This document shows, in pieces, positions 22,395-32,152 of a stretch of DNA of 64,000 nucleotides. A program made the translations under genes and the position numbers. Location: contig JAALGY010000043.1 of assembly GCA_032358165.1 (NCBI GenBank), forward strand, positions 1,302,001-1,366,000, written 5' to 3'. Source of the stretch: Diplosphaera chodatii. Taxonomy: Eukaryota; Chlorophyta; Trebouxiophyceae; Prasiolales; Stichococcaceae. The notes below the pieces were generated by a model. That model was not told where the DNA came from. It searched no databases and worked only from the letters and a program-made list of their open reading frames with translations. Positions within the stretch are counted from its first letter, which is position 1, and each line of letters starts with the position of its first letter.

Positions 22395-23950
22395 TTAACG
22401 CACAGCTGCAGGGGACTCGTCCCAGGTGTAGCAGGCATCCTTCACTGCGAGGTGCAGCGGCACGGCGGCGCCGCTGCGGCCACGTGCGCGGTGCTCCGGC
22501 GGCACCCACTTGGCGCTGGCCGCACCGTAGTTCCAGTACGAGTCCTGCAGGCCAGGAGTGAACTCATTGAAAATCACTTGCTGTTGCTGTGCTGTGCTGA
22601 GCGTCTCTGGGCTGGTACACTGAGCAACTGTCAAATACTGTTAAAATGGTGTGCAAAAGCAGGATCGCGCGCCTCGGACTGGATGTCACGGGCTGCAGAG
22701 GCGCGCTCCTCCAGCCTGCGCTGCTGCTCTGCCGCCGCACGAGACGCGGTTGTGTACCGGTTTTGATCCTGCACTGTGGCTGCCGCCTTCTGCCGGGCCG
22801 CCGCCTGCATACCGTAATAGCAATGATCACGGTCACCACTCCGGGCGCAATCCCTCTAGGATCTCTTGGGCCCAGAAAACTTGGCAAGATCTTCGTTACA
22901 ATGCTCGGCAAAGCTCAGCAGGAGCTACCTCCTCTGCTGCGGTCATCTGGAATGTGGTCGCTGCCCAGGGCCTAGTGTCCTGCGGCACACGGCTCGTGTG
23001 GTTATCTGGATAGCACTGGCGCTCACGCAGTGTGCGCTGCGCCTCCTCGGTATGCCGCTCCGCCAGCTGCTTCTCCAGTGCCGCTGACATCTCCTGCCTG
23101 CAGGGCGTTGTCAAGCATCTGCTGGGTTCGAAGATCGGACGGCAATGAGGTTCCCAGTATGCCGATCCATCCTGTGAACGCCAGAATACATGGTGGTCTG
23201 ACTGGTCACTCACTGCATGGCATTGCGCTCGCTGGGCTCTGCGTAGAAGGTCTTCCGCATTCGCTCGTGCGTGTCCGTCTGCCAGGTCGCGTGACTGCGT
23301 ATCCTGGCCTGCAGACGTTTGATCAGGTGTAAAATGGTCATCATGCAGCTGGGCATTCCTGGGGTGCAGCGGACAGCAGAGGTGGGCTGCTACCAAGTTC
23401 CAGGGACGAAAGTGCACCTGCTCCTTCTGATACTCCTTCTCGAGGTTCTCTTCGTTTGCCATGTTGCCGTTGGGCCGCAGTGGCCGCTTAAGGATGCTGG
23501 GTCTGTGGTTGACGATCATGGCTCTGCCTGGGCAGGGTCAGGCATGGTGGGAGCCATCAACGGCGAGTCGCCAGCGATGCACAGTGCACACATACATTCT
23601 CCAGGTCCCACATGCAGCTGGGAGCTTAGCATAGCCTTAGGCTCCCAGCCCCAGCTTGCCTATTAGTGCACAACGGGATCACGCAAGCTCACCCCCTTTT
23701 CTGCGCTCAACTGGTCCGCGTTGCTGAGCAGACGCTGCTGCGCGCCGGCTCCTTCCGTAGTGAGATCTGCGGCTGCTGCAAGTTGCAAAAGCTCGTCAAG
23801 ACATCAACTCGAATTTGTGCAACCAAGCAGCTGGCTTTGCGCCATTCGTAGGCAGTCAAGGTAGGGTTTTGGCAGGGCCTGATGGGACCCCGGGGCTAGG
23901 GCGTCAGCGTGCAATTGTGGGAAGGAGCTTACAATTTGCATCAGCTGAGC
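22395..23950 (-). CDS. Unrecognised coiled-coil protein, Glu/Arg/Gln-rich
   Basis: A multi-exon minus-strand gene whose family I do not recognise. Exons in order: near 23800-23690, AAAADLTTEGAGAQQRLLSN then ADQLSAEKG; near 23520-23425, VNHRPSILKRPLRPNGNMAN then EENLEKEYQKE; near 23270-23215, DTHERMRKTFYAEPSERNAM; near 23100-22930, EMSAALEKQLAERHTEEAQR continuing to FQMTAAEE and a gtagct donor; near 22805-22660, AARQKAATVQDQNRYTTASR then AAAEQQRRLEERASAARDIQ; last exon 22550-22395, DSYWNYGAASAKWVPPEHRA and a short tail. Heptad-rich Arg/Glu/Gln segments suggest a coiled-coil cytoskeletal or ciliary protein, but this is inference. The last intron has no clear GT donor in the right phase, and the start (set here at about 23950) is unknown. 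Confidence 0.55.
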
Positions 23951-24322
23951 GACGTGCCTCAGTACGGCAGGACTGCCCACCGGGCTGTGCAGCAAAAGTA
24001 CTCCTGTTGTAGCCACATCGGCCCCACAGTGGCTCACATCACGTGTGCAGCTTTGGATGCCGCTGCGTGCCGGCAACACTCAAGGTCGCTGATTGTGCAC
24101 CAGAGTAAGCGAGCATACATCGATCCAGACTTGGCGTCGACACACATGATCGCTCTGAAGTGGCAGTGTGCCGCCAGCGCCAGCACCGCCATGCACATTT
24201 AGTAGGTCTGGGTCGCCAGGTCTTTGGGCTGCAGTTCCCAAGAAGCCCGCTCTGATCCATTCGGTCTACATTTCCAGTTGGCGCCCTGCCGCTAAATAAG
24301 CACAGCAGACAAGAGCTTGGGC

Positions 24323-24933
24323 ATGTCGGCAGCGACCTGGATTAAGGGGTTCTGGAACCACCCCGCCGGACCAAAGACAATCCACTTCTGGGTGAGCGGC
24401 ACAGCTGAGGAATCACAATACCTAGAGTCTGCGCTGGTGCCCTGCACACCTATTCCGAGGACGGCATGCTGTGCACCTGAGCCATTGCCATCGGACAAGG
24501 TGCACGCTATGCTGCACCGATGTGCAGGCGCCGACCTTTAAGTGGGGCATTAGCATCGCCAATCTGGCGGACATGCAGCGGCCAGCAGAGAACGTCTCCT
24601 ATCCGCAGCAGCTCGCAGTCACAGCGACCGGCATCATCTGGTCTCGCTTTGCAACTCAGGTCAGCAGGCTATCCCTGAGTCCAGTCCGAGATTGCTCAAC
24701 GCTGCCAGTTTCATGCGTTCATGAAACAGTTCCAGGATCATTGACGTTATGCAGACACTAGCATCTGCTACTTGCAGATCACACCGGTGAACTACAATCT
24801 GCTAGCCGTGAACGTAGCTATGGCAGCGACGGGCATCACACAGCTCACACGGAAACTGCGGCATGACTACGGCATGGATGCAGCATCAGATGCGCAGGCC
24901 AGTGACACTCTGCAGATTACAAAGGAGGCCTGA
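24323..24933 (+). CDS. Mitochondrial pyruvate carrier subunit (MPC2-like)
   Basis: A small inner-membrane subunit of the mitochondrial pyruvate carrier, which brings pyruvate to the mitochondrial PDH complex. Three exons (24323-24391, 24528-24659, 24778-24933), all phase 0, give 118 residues, normal for the family. Exon 1 encodes GFWNHPAGPKTIHFW, the conserved N-terminal helix. Exon 2 encodes APTFKWGISIANLADMQRPA then SYPQQLAVTATGIIWSRFAT. Exon 3 encodes ITPVNYNLLAVNVAMAATGI and a charged tail. The WNHPAGPKTIHFWAPxxKW motif and the tail QLTRKLRHDY fit the longer (MPC2-like) subunit as I remember it. Its partner gene is not in the window. Confidence 0.93.
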
Positions 24934-25271
24934 GCACTGCAGGCTCGTCATTGTTTACTATTTGATATGTATGCGCCCCATCGCTGGCTCGCTGCTGGTG
25001 GCGACCATGGATATTGGCAGAAGTTTCACACAAGTTGGGCAACTAGCCTGGACTTATATGGGACTGCGCATGTCAACTTGATTTTGCGCATGGTCTGCAA
25101 CTGTACCCAGGCCCAAGCTGGCGGATGACTGGAGAAAGTCATGCAAGCAGTTCATGTACCACATCGTCATGCAATCTGACATATCACAGCGTGTCAATCA
25201 ATACATGGCAGCATCCTAACGCTGCACTGGCATGCAACACATGTTCTGGCCTATAATACACATATACTTCC
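24934..25271. other. Convergent 3' intergenic region
   Basis: About 340 bp between the pyruvate carrier stop and the nitroreductase stop. It should hold two 3' UTRs. Nothing else was recognised. Confidence 0.5.
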
Positions 25272-26649
25272 TCAGCTTTGCCAGGTGGTCTTGTCCGCAA
25301 TTGGCCCACGCTTTGCGCGGTAGTTGCTGCCAACCTCGGACCGTCCCAAGAAAAAGCAGCCCTGAGGAACACCAAAGGCTGCATCGTATGGATTAAATGC
25401 ACCAACTGCAGCAGTGAGATAGAAAATCATGTCAGGTTCATGCCAGCTGGTGCCAGCTGCTGACTGTAAATCGCAAACTAGCGCACCATGCAGATGAAGT
25501 CGACATCATTCCACCCCAATGAAGACTTGAACTCTGACGATGAACGCACGTCCTCTGCTGGCCAGCTGCTCCAGTAGCCTGCTTGCACCCAATCTCAACT
25601 TCGGAGGAGTGCAAGGGGTGGTAGATGCAAAACCATCTGCGGAGTCTAGTTAGACCTGGCATCATATTAGCTGAGGGTTGCGGGAGGAGTCACCTGCGAG
25701 GCCTAGGGACGTCGCCATCATGTGCAAGTTCTGCACAGCGCAAGCGACGGCTGCCATGTCCTCCCACTCGGGCATGAGCTTGCCATTGGCATTAGGCTCC
25801 CGCCGACAGCCCTGCAATGGCAGTTCAGGACTGTGTCAAAAGAGACAGCAAATCTGAGCGCTAACTGCGACAGCGACATCACTACTCAGCACAGTGTCAT
25901 CAGGGGATTGTCGCGCTTCACCAGCATGATCATGTGCGACAGGTTTGGAAGCAGCTTCCGCTTCCAGTTGTCCGTCTTGGCCTGTCGCTTGTCCAGCTCC
26001 TTGCTACCGGGCTGAAGGTTTAATTCTGAGATCTGCAGTCACATGCACACAGGTCCAAAGCTGTGTGCGTGTACGGCACGCAGTTATGGCATGACGGTTG
26101 ACACGGTAGGTGTTGCGATGTGCGCGCACCTGCAGCATCAGGTCGAAAGCCCTGCGCTGCGCTTCAGGACTGGCCAGCACAGCAAAGCGCCAGGGTTCCG
26201 TCTTCCCATGCGTCGGTGCCCAGTTTGCTGCCTCCAGAATCTGCTGCACCTCCGCATCCGACACTCGCTCACCGTTCATGTCCTGCATGCATGTTCAGCA
26301 TGAACATGGTCAATCCGTGAAAGTGACGAGTTGAAGCACCCACATCGTGCCATTCTCAGGAGGTAAGTACTGCTGTTCCACGTGCCTTTGGATAGATGCT
26401 GCGGCGCAATCGAATCAGATTCAGCGTCTCGCTCGCTGTTGGAAGAACAGCGTCTGGACTGCCCTGCTGCTGTGCTGCTGAACCCTGTGGCGCACGTCCA
26501 TTTGTGCTGCCTCCAATGACCTTCTGGCGAGAGCGAACAATCCAAAGGCTGACAGCGACAGCAGCTATCGACAGCAGTAATAAGCCATGCAGCACTGTCT
26601 CGGCATGTGTTTCCGTGGCAAATCCCCACATAGGTGCAGGTGATGACAT
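25272..26649 (-). CDS. Nitroreductase-family FMN oxidoreductase with N-terminal membrane anchor
   Basis: A member of the nitroreductase (FMN, NAD(P)H) fold; the physiological substrate cannot be told from sequence. The start at 26649 gives MSSPAPMWGFATETHAE followed by a hydrophobic helix LHGLLLLSIAAVAVSLWIV, a likely membrane anchor. The family core begins LIRLRRSIYPK and continues in the next exon as DMNGERVSDAEVQQILEAAN and WAPTHGKTEPWRFAVL. Later exons give KRKLLPNLSHMIMLVKRDNP, then EWEDMAAVACAVQNLHMMAT, then GCFFLGRSEVGSNYRAKRGP followed by the C-terminal IADKTTWQS and the stop at 25272. The RRS-x-x-PK to D junction needs either an aag|gcacgt GC donor or a canonical gtactt donor ten codon bases later that inserts ARGTA. 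The GC form agrees better with the family. It is head-to-head with the S1 gene. Confidence 0.87.
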
Positions 26650-27288
26650 TGCAAACCCCGCTGCGCACGGCTGGTGCGTAGGCCCTCGATACGCTGTTCA
26701 GCGGAACGCCATGTTGTGATATGCAAGATACCACTGCGCCGCTGGAGACTCTGTCACAACTGCAATGCCACCACTAATAGGTGGGCATGCATTCAGCAGT
26801 AGTTCAGCGGTGAGATATCGACAGCCAGCAAATTAAACCTGAAAATACATCATGTATATTGCTGAGTCGTGCTTCAGTGACGAAGGAAGCACACACTGCG
26901 CATGCGTAAGGAAAGTTGATGTACGTGCTGCACATGTTGAAGCTGACGTGTTTGCTGACGTGCCACTCTGTCATTAGCTCATTACAGGGTTTCGGACCTG
27001 GCTATTGCCTGTCTCGACAGCATTGCATGAGGCCTGTGATCGCGCTGCGGACATTGCAAGTCAGCGCAATTGACGTGTACTGCGTTGTTGTTTGTGGCGC
27101 GACTGTCACGACACACCAAGTGGTGTCCTGCTGCACAACCAGCAAACTCTGTGCAAGTGCACCTCAGCGACACTGACCGCTTCGGCTTGTTGAGTTTGCA
27201 CATCGGTGGCAGCTAGCCAATATTAGTGGGTGAACAGTAACCTTGAATCACGTGCAGTTTCAGTGTCGCTCATCTTGGTGTTGGCAAC
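26650..27288. promoter_or_regulatory. Divergent intergenic region: nitroreductase and S1 protein
   Basis: About 640 bp between divergent start codons. Short open frames here lack exon character. An upstream non-coding exon of the intronless S1 gene could lie here but is not visible. Confidence 0.45.
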
Positions 27289-28455
27289 ATGCATGCTGTG
27301 GGAGTGGGCTTGACAGGCACAGCGCCTGCAGGAGCGCTGCACGCCCAGTGCCGCTGCTTCGTACCACGTCTGGTGCACCCCCAACGGCAGAGCATCAGCA
27401 GGCAGCCTGCGCATCAGCAGTGTTTGTCGACGCTGTCTTGGCAGAAACTTGCAAACCGCCAGCGGACAGCATGCGCGGCTGCAGCAGAGGAATCAGCTAC
27501 AGACACCATCCTCGTTGAGAGGCCAAAGGTGGTGACGGAGGCATGGCAGCGGATCCTGGACATGCAGAAAGCGGGCCAGGTCGTGACAACAACGATTGAC
27601 ACCGTCAACCGGGGCGGGGCCATCATCAAACTAGAGGGCATTCAGGGGTTCATCCCAATGTCCCGGCTTGACCCCTCACGGTTCGCCGACCAGTCAGTGG
27701 ATGTTGCGAGCAGCGATGACCAGGCAGAGGTGTCGCTGGACGATGCCAAGCGCAGCGCCATGGTCGGGCAAAACATCAAGGCCAAGATCATCCAGGTGAA
27801 CGTGCCAGAGCGGTTGCTGGTGCTGAGCGAGCGCGCAGCATATATGGCAGACCTGTCGAAGACACTGAAGCGCGGGGATGTTGTGGAGGGCACAGTGCAG
27901 AAGCTCACAGACTACGGCGCCTTTGTCAGCATCACTGCCGCTGATGGCAACCAGCACGGCACCGATGCGCTGATCCACAAGAGCGAGCTGTCGTGGGACC
28001 GGATCATGCGGCCGGAGCAGGTGGTGCGGCCGGGGGATGTAGTGCAGTGCAAGGTCACGTCCGTGGACCCGGAGAAAGCGCGCGTCACGCTGTCGCTCAA
28101 GCGCATGCAGTCGGACCCGCTGAAAGAGACGCTGGACGGGCTGCTGCCAATGGTGGAGGAGGGCGCCGAGGCGCTGGGCACCGTGCCCACCAACGTCCCG
28201 CAGTCCATCGAGGAGGTGGCATCGGAGCTGGAGAAGGAGGAGGGCATCTCGGCCATCAGCATGGGGCGGCAAGTGGAGGAGCGCCGCACCGTCGCCCAGG
28301 ACCTGGAAATCTACATCAGCAAGAAGAAGGTGGAGAACGGCTATGCCCTGGTCGCACGTGCCGGCCGCGTCGTGCAGGAAGTTGTAGTGGAGACAGAGTT
28401 GGATCCAGCAGGACTGAAGGCAGCGATGCAGCGTGCTCTGAAGCGCCTAGTGTAG
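27289..28455 (+). CDS. Organellar (probably plastid) S1-domain RNA-binding protein
   Basis: A single-exon, 388-residue protein with two S1 (OB-fold) domains, like plant plastid S1 proteins of the SRRP1/ribosomal protein S1 group, which bind RNA during translation or intron splicing. The first about 65 residues are Gln/Arg/Ala/Ser-rich and look like a transit peptide, beginning MHAVGVGLTGTAPAG. S1 domain 1 starts near residue 95 (AGQVVTTTIDTVNRGGAIIK, LEGIQGFIPMSRLDPSRF) and ends in VNVPERLLVLSERAA. S1 domain 2 starts near residue 198 (RGDVVEGTVQKLTDYGAFVS, DALIHKSELSW) and ends VTSVDPEKARVTLSLKRMQ. The C-terminal 100 residues are acidic then mixed (EEVASELEKEEGISAISMGR) and may be a separate domain. 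Which plant paralogue it matches is uncertain. It is unusual here in lacking introns. Confidence 0.88.
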   Translation: MHAVGVGLTGTAPAGALHAQCRCFVPRLVHPQRQSISRQPAHQQCLSTLSWQKLANRQRTACAAAAEESATDTILVERPKVVTEAWQRILDMQKAGQVVTTTIDTVNRGGAIIKLEGIQGFIPMSRLDPSRFADQSVDVASSDDQAEVSLDDAKRSAMVGQNIKAKIIQVNVPERLLVLSERAAYMADLSKTLKRGDVVEGTVQKLTDYGAFVSITAADGNQHGTDALIHKSELSWDRIMRPEQVVRPGDVVQCKVTSVDPEKARVTLSLKRMQSDPLKETLDGLLPMVEEGAEALGTVPTNVPQSIEEVASELEKEEGISAISMGRQVEERRTVAQDLEIYISKKKVENGYALVARAGRVVQEVVVETELDPAGLKAAMQRALKRLV

Positions 28456-28661
28456 CTAGCGCCATGGGCAGTAATGTGTGCAACAGTGCAGCTCCTCATT
28501 TCATCTGTATGTTTCTGGCAGTGCTCAGATGAAGTCGAAAGTCAGTCCACAAAATCGGTCTTCAGCCATCCAATCAGCTGAGGGTCTGTTGGGTGGTGCC
28601 AAGTGCGCTGCAGTTCATCACCAGCGAATCCTGGCGGCCTGAAAATCGTGTTCACGCAAGC

Positions 28662-29144
28662 TCACTTCTTCACGCCAACCTTCTGGAGGAAGGAGTCGAA
28701 CTCGCGCTTCAGATCCTTCCTGTCCTCGGCAGATCCCAGGTAACGGTACACAAACCAGCCACTCACGCCCAGGCCAACCACCTCGAAGACGCCGCCGATC
28801 AGGGGCAGCCTGTTGACAGCGTCCAGCAGGCCGGACGTGCCCCACAGCGCCACGAAGCCTGCCACGCCCAGCGCAATGGTCGTGGGCTTCTCGTCGTTGT
28901 TCTCCCACCACTCCTGAATGTCGTCAGCATAGCCCTGCAGCTTGTCTGACGCCTCATCTGCCGCCTCGTTGGCTTTCCGGTTGGCCTCGGCGCCGGACGT
29001 CGGCGAACGGTTGTACTGTGCGTTCACCTGCAGGCTGCGGCGAGACAGCGCCCGTGTTGGCAGCGCCGGCGCTGCGGCCTTAGGCAGCTGCCTGAAGCCA
29101 CCGACCACGGGCCGTGTGCTGGACGTGAGTGCTGCCATGGCCAT
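28662..29144 (-). CDS. CURT1: CURT1-type thylakoid curvature protein (CAAD domain)
   Basis: A plastid membrane protein that bends thylakoid grana margins. It has one exon and 160 residues. The start at 29144 (MAMAALTSSTRPVVGG) gives a transit peptide ending near SRRSLQVNAQY. The mature part has an amphipathic segment (EAADEASDKLQGYADDIQEW), then two membrane helices: TTIALGVAGFVALWGTSGLL and LIGGVFEVVGLGVSGWFVYR. The end is a charged amphipathic helix (SAEDRKDLKREFDSFLQKVG). Length, helix spacing and the WWENNDEKP lead-in fit the CURT1 family. Like the neighbouring S1 gene, with which it is convergent, it has no intron. The isoform (A-D) cannot be assigned. Confidence 0.93.
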   Translation of the reverse strand: MAMAALTSSTRPVVGGFRQLPKAAAPALPTRALSRRSLQVNAQYNRSPTSGAEANRKANEAADEASDKLQGYADDIQEWWENNDEKPTTIALGVAGFVALWGTSGLLDAVNRLPLIGGVFEVVGLGVSGWFVYRYLGSAEDRKDLKREFDSFLQKVGVKK

Positions 29145-29548
29145 CTGAAGCTGGGCTGCAGGACAAGTCTGGACGGCTGTGTGAGAGCTTTGAGGCAGCG
29201 GCGACAGTGGTCGGCGGGGCTGGGAGCGAGCGTGCGAGTGATCAGTGTGGTCAGCCCCGTCGAGCAGGTGCCGAACAGCGTGCAGAGTTGGGAGAGTAGT
29301 GCCACGTGCACACCTTGCGAGTCCCAACGCCACGGAGTGAAATTCAATTCTGGCGGTACCGGTACGATCTGCACGGGCAGTTGAACTCAGGCCAACCCGC
29401 AGTTCTCTGTTGTACATGACAGCTTTGTAGAGCACCGCCGGCCTCTTGCACTTCAGCACTGACTGGCGCACAGCGTATGCACACTGTAAACCACACAGAA
29501 TACCCCTCCCCACGAAGCATCAACAGCCAATGCCACAAACTAACACCT
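29145..29548. other. CURT1 upstream region and MPS1 3' end
   Basis: About 400 bp between the CURT1 start codon and the upstream kinase stop, both on minus. It must contain the CURT1 promoter and 5' leader plus the kinase 3' UTR. The long open frame that extends CURT1 upstream is Arg/Cys-rich shadow with no support. Confidence 0.45.
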
Positions 29549-32119
29549 TCATTGTTGGCATGCAGCTGCGACGGAAGCTGCTGAAGCTGCTGCTCTGAGC
29601 CCCTCAGCTGCTGCCTTACTTGCCACATATGCTGCTGGCGCCGCCTTTGGCAAGTTGGTCACCTGCCGCAGCGCAGCAGCGCCAATGGCCTGACTGTGCA
29701 TGGTGCCATGCCTGGAAGGGTTGGCATGGCCGCTGCTGTGTGCTGCTGCTGTTGCCGAAACGTTCGCCAAGGGAGCTGCTGGAACTGCCTCTGGAGCGCT
29801 GGCAGTGGCTGCGAGCAATGCATCCATGTCCAGCTGACCGTTGGCAGCCAGCTGCTGGAATGCAGCCTCAAGCAGCTTATCAAAGTTTTGGCCGCTCCGC
29901 TGTGCGAGCTGTTGCAGCAAAGGACGTTTGTGGTCAGTAGTCAGCGAGCAACACAAGGCTGCCTGGTCAGGCACGCGCCCCCTGGCGATGAACATTGACA
30001 TGCAGTTGCAGGGACACATGCTGCCGGGCTGGCCCACCTGCATGAGCTGCATCGCCTCCTCCTTCGACAGGCCACGCCCCCGGCTGGGGGCGGCCACAGG
30101 CGCCGCTACCGGGTGCAGGAAAGGATGATCCAGCAGCTCCTGCGGCGCTCATGTCGGAGATCTCAGGCAATCTGGTCGACCACTGCAAGTGCAATGGTTG
30201 TGCCGCCGCATAGCCTAGTGCAGTGCCTTGCGGGAAGCAGTGTCACACCAGGACATATCCTTATTGCACGTTGGCATCTGCTCTGATTGCAGGCCCGGCT
30301 GTTCGAGTGCGCTCGCAGCGCAACGCCGTGGTGGAGCCCAAAACCCTGCAGCCCAACCTGCATGGTGGCGCGCGTCTTGGGGTTGCGGTCCAGGCACCGC
30401 TGCATGGTGTGCAGCAGGTCGGGGTTGGAGGTGGGCGGGAAGTCGATGTGGTAGTCCGGGTTCGTGATCGCGTGCATCTTCTGGATCATGTTGCCCAGGT
30501 GGAAGAAGGGCGTGCGCCCGTACACCATCTGGTACAGGATGCAGCCCAGGCTCCAGATGTCTGAAGCGCGGCCGACCTGAGAGGCAGCAGGCCCGCTCAG
30601 TTCCCCACCATTATGGCAAGCATCGAGCACCATCGTACACCACAGCTGCCTGATAAGCAGCGGGAGTAAGTGCACCGAGCTTCGGTTGTGACACTGTGCA
30701 CCAGTCAGGAATGTTTAGCCTGGCACCTTCACGGGCGGGCTGCCATCACTGTCCCTGGTGCCATTAGATATAGCCTCTGGAGACATGTAGTTCAGCGTTC
30801 CAACCTGCAATGGGCAGCATGGCAGAGCTGCTTGCTTTGTCGCATCGCTAACACCAGCAGGTGCGCAGGTACAGTAAGTAGTCAGCAAAACCCACCTGGT
30901 TCTCCCGTGCAATTGACGTGGTGTCTGCCTTGATGGCTTTGGCGATGCCAAAGTCGATGAGCTTCAGCTGTCCCTCCACAATGAGAAAGTTGGCAGGCTT
31001 CAGGTCTGAATGCACAATACGCTCCTCGTGGATCGTGTGCACAGCCTGCAGGGCAGGTCGACACAAGGCAGTCGAAAAGGTGCAACTTGCATACCACCCG
31101 CCTGTTGCCGAAGCGGCAGAGCATACTCAACCTGCCCAGTTGGCAGTCCATTTTTGGACGAGATGTGCTACACAGTTGCGGGCACAGCAGCTGAGGCCGA
31201 CGCCATTGCCAATGTGCACATGCGCTCATGGAGCGCCACACCCAGCGGCACCGCACCTCCAGCATCTCCTCCCACGTCTGGCGGATGAAGTTCTCGGGGC
31301 GCAGGGCGCCGGCGGTCGCCCGCCGCTTGGCCTCCTGCTGCGCCAGCCGCCGCGCCAGGTCGATGTCCCCGTACTCCAGCACCACGTAGATCACGCCGTC
31401 CCGCTGGCTCGTGATCAGCTGCGAAGGGAGCACGTGCGGCGTCGAGCCTGGCGTGGCGCATGTCAAAGCCGTAACAGCACAACCAATCTGTCAGTCCATA
31501 GTACACAGCCCTTGCACGGGATGGAGTGCCTGACCGTGACGGTGTGACCAGCAGCTGCAGCGAGCATAACGCACCTCTGCGTCGACGAGCTGGATGATGC
31601 TGGGCTTGCCCTTGAGCCGCCGCAGCAGGTGGATCTCGTCCACGAAGCCCTGCGCGGACTCGGTGTCCAGCCCCGCCAGCCGGATGCGCTTCAGCGCGTA
31701 CACCTTGCGCTGCGGCGAGATGACCTGCGCACCGTTTGCTTGCCTGCTCATCCAGTGCCTTTCCGGTTGGCTGAGCCAGAGCTCCTGAGATCATTGCAAA
31801 CACTGTTGCACCAGCTTGTACCGCATAAGAGGTGCACCTTGTAGACCTTGCTGCTGCCGCCCCGCCCAATGAGCTCCAGCTTGGTGTAGATGACACCCTT
31901 GACAATGACCTGCAGCGACCATCACGAAATGCTGTGTGATTTATTCGAGTCTGCCAGAGGTGACGGCTGTGCATCACCCGGACAGAGGGGGCGCTGCCGC
32001 TGACCTGCTTGTCATCCTCGCGTGCTCCGCTGGGCAAGGTGCGAGGCTGCACTGGCTGCCGTGGGCGCTCCTGCTGCTGTGCTGCACCGTCAGACGGCCG
32101 GGGCTGCAGTTGCTGTTGT

Positions 32120-32152
<33 letters not shown>

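Noticed and set aside
24039..24260. Short minus ORF as a first exon or signal peptide upstream of the coiled-coil gene
   Set aside because: Trp/Arg/Cys-rich, no phase-matched junction to the next exon found.
27694..28272. 192-residue minus ORF opposite the S1 gene
   Set aside because: His/Leu/Arg-rich antisense shadow of a GC-rich exon; the plus frame carries clear S1 domains.
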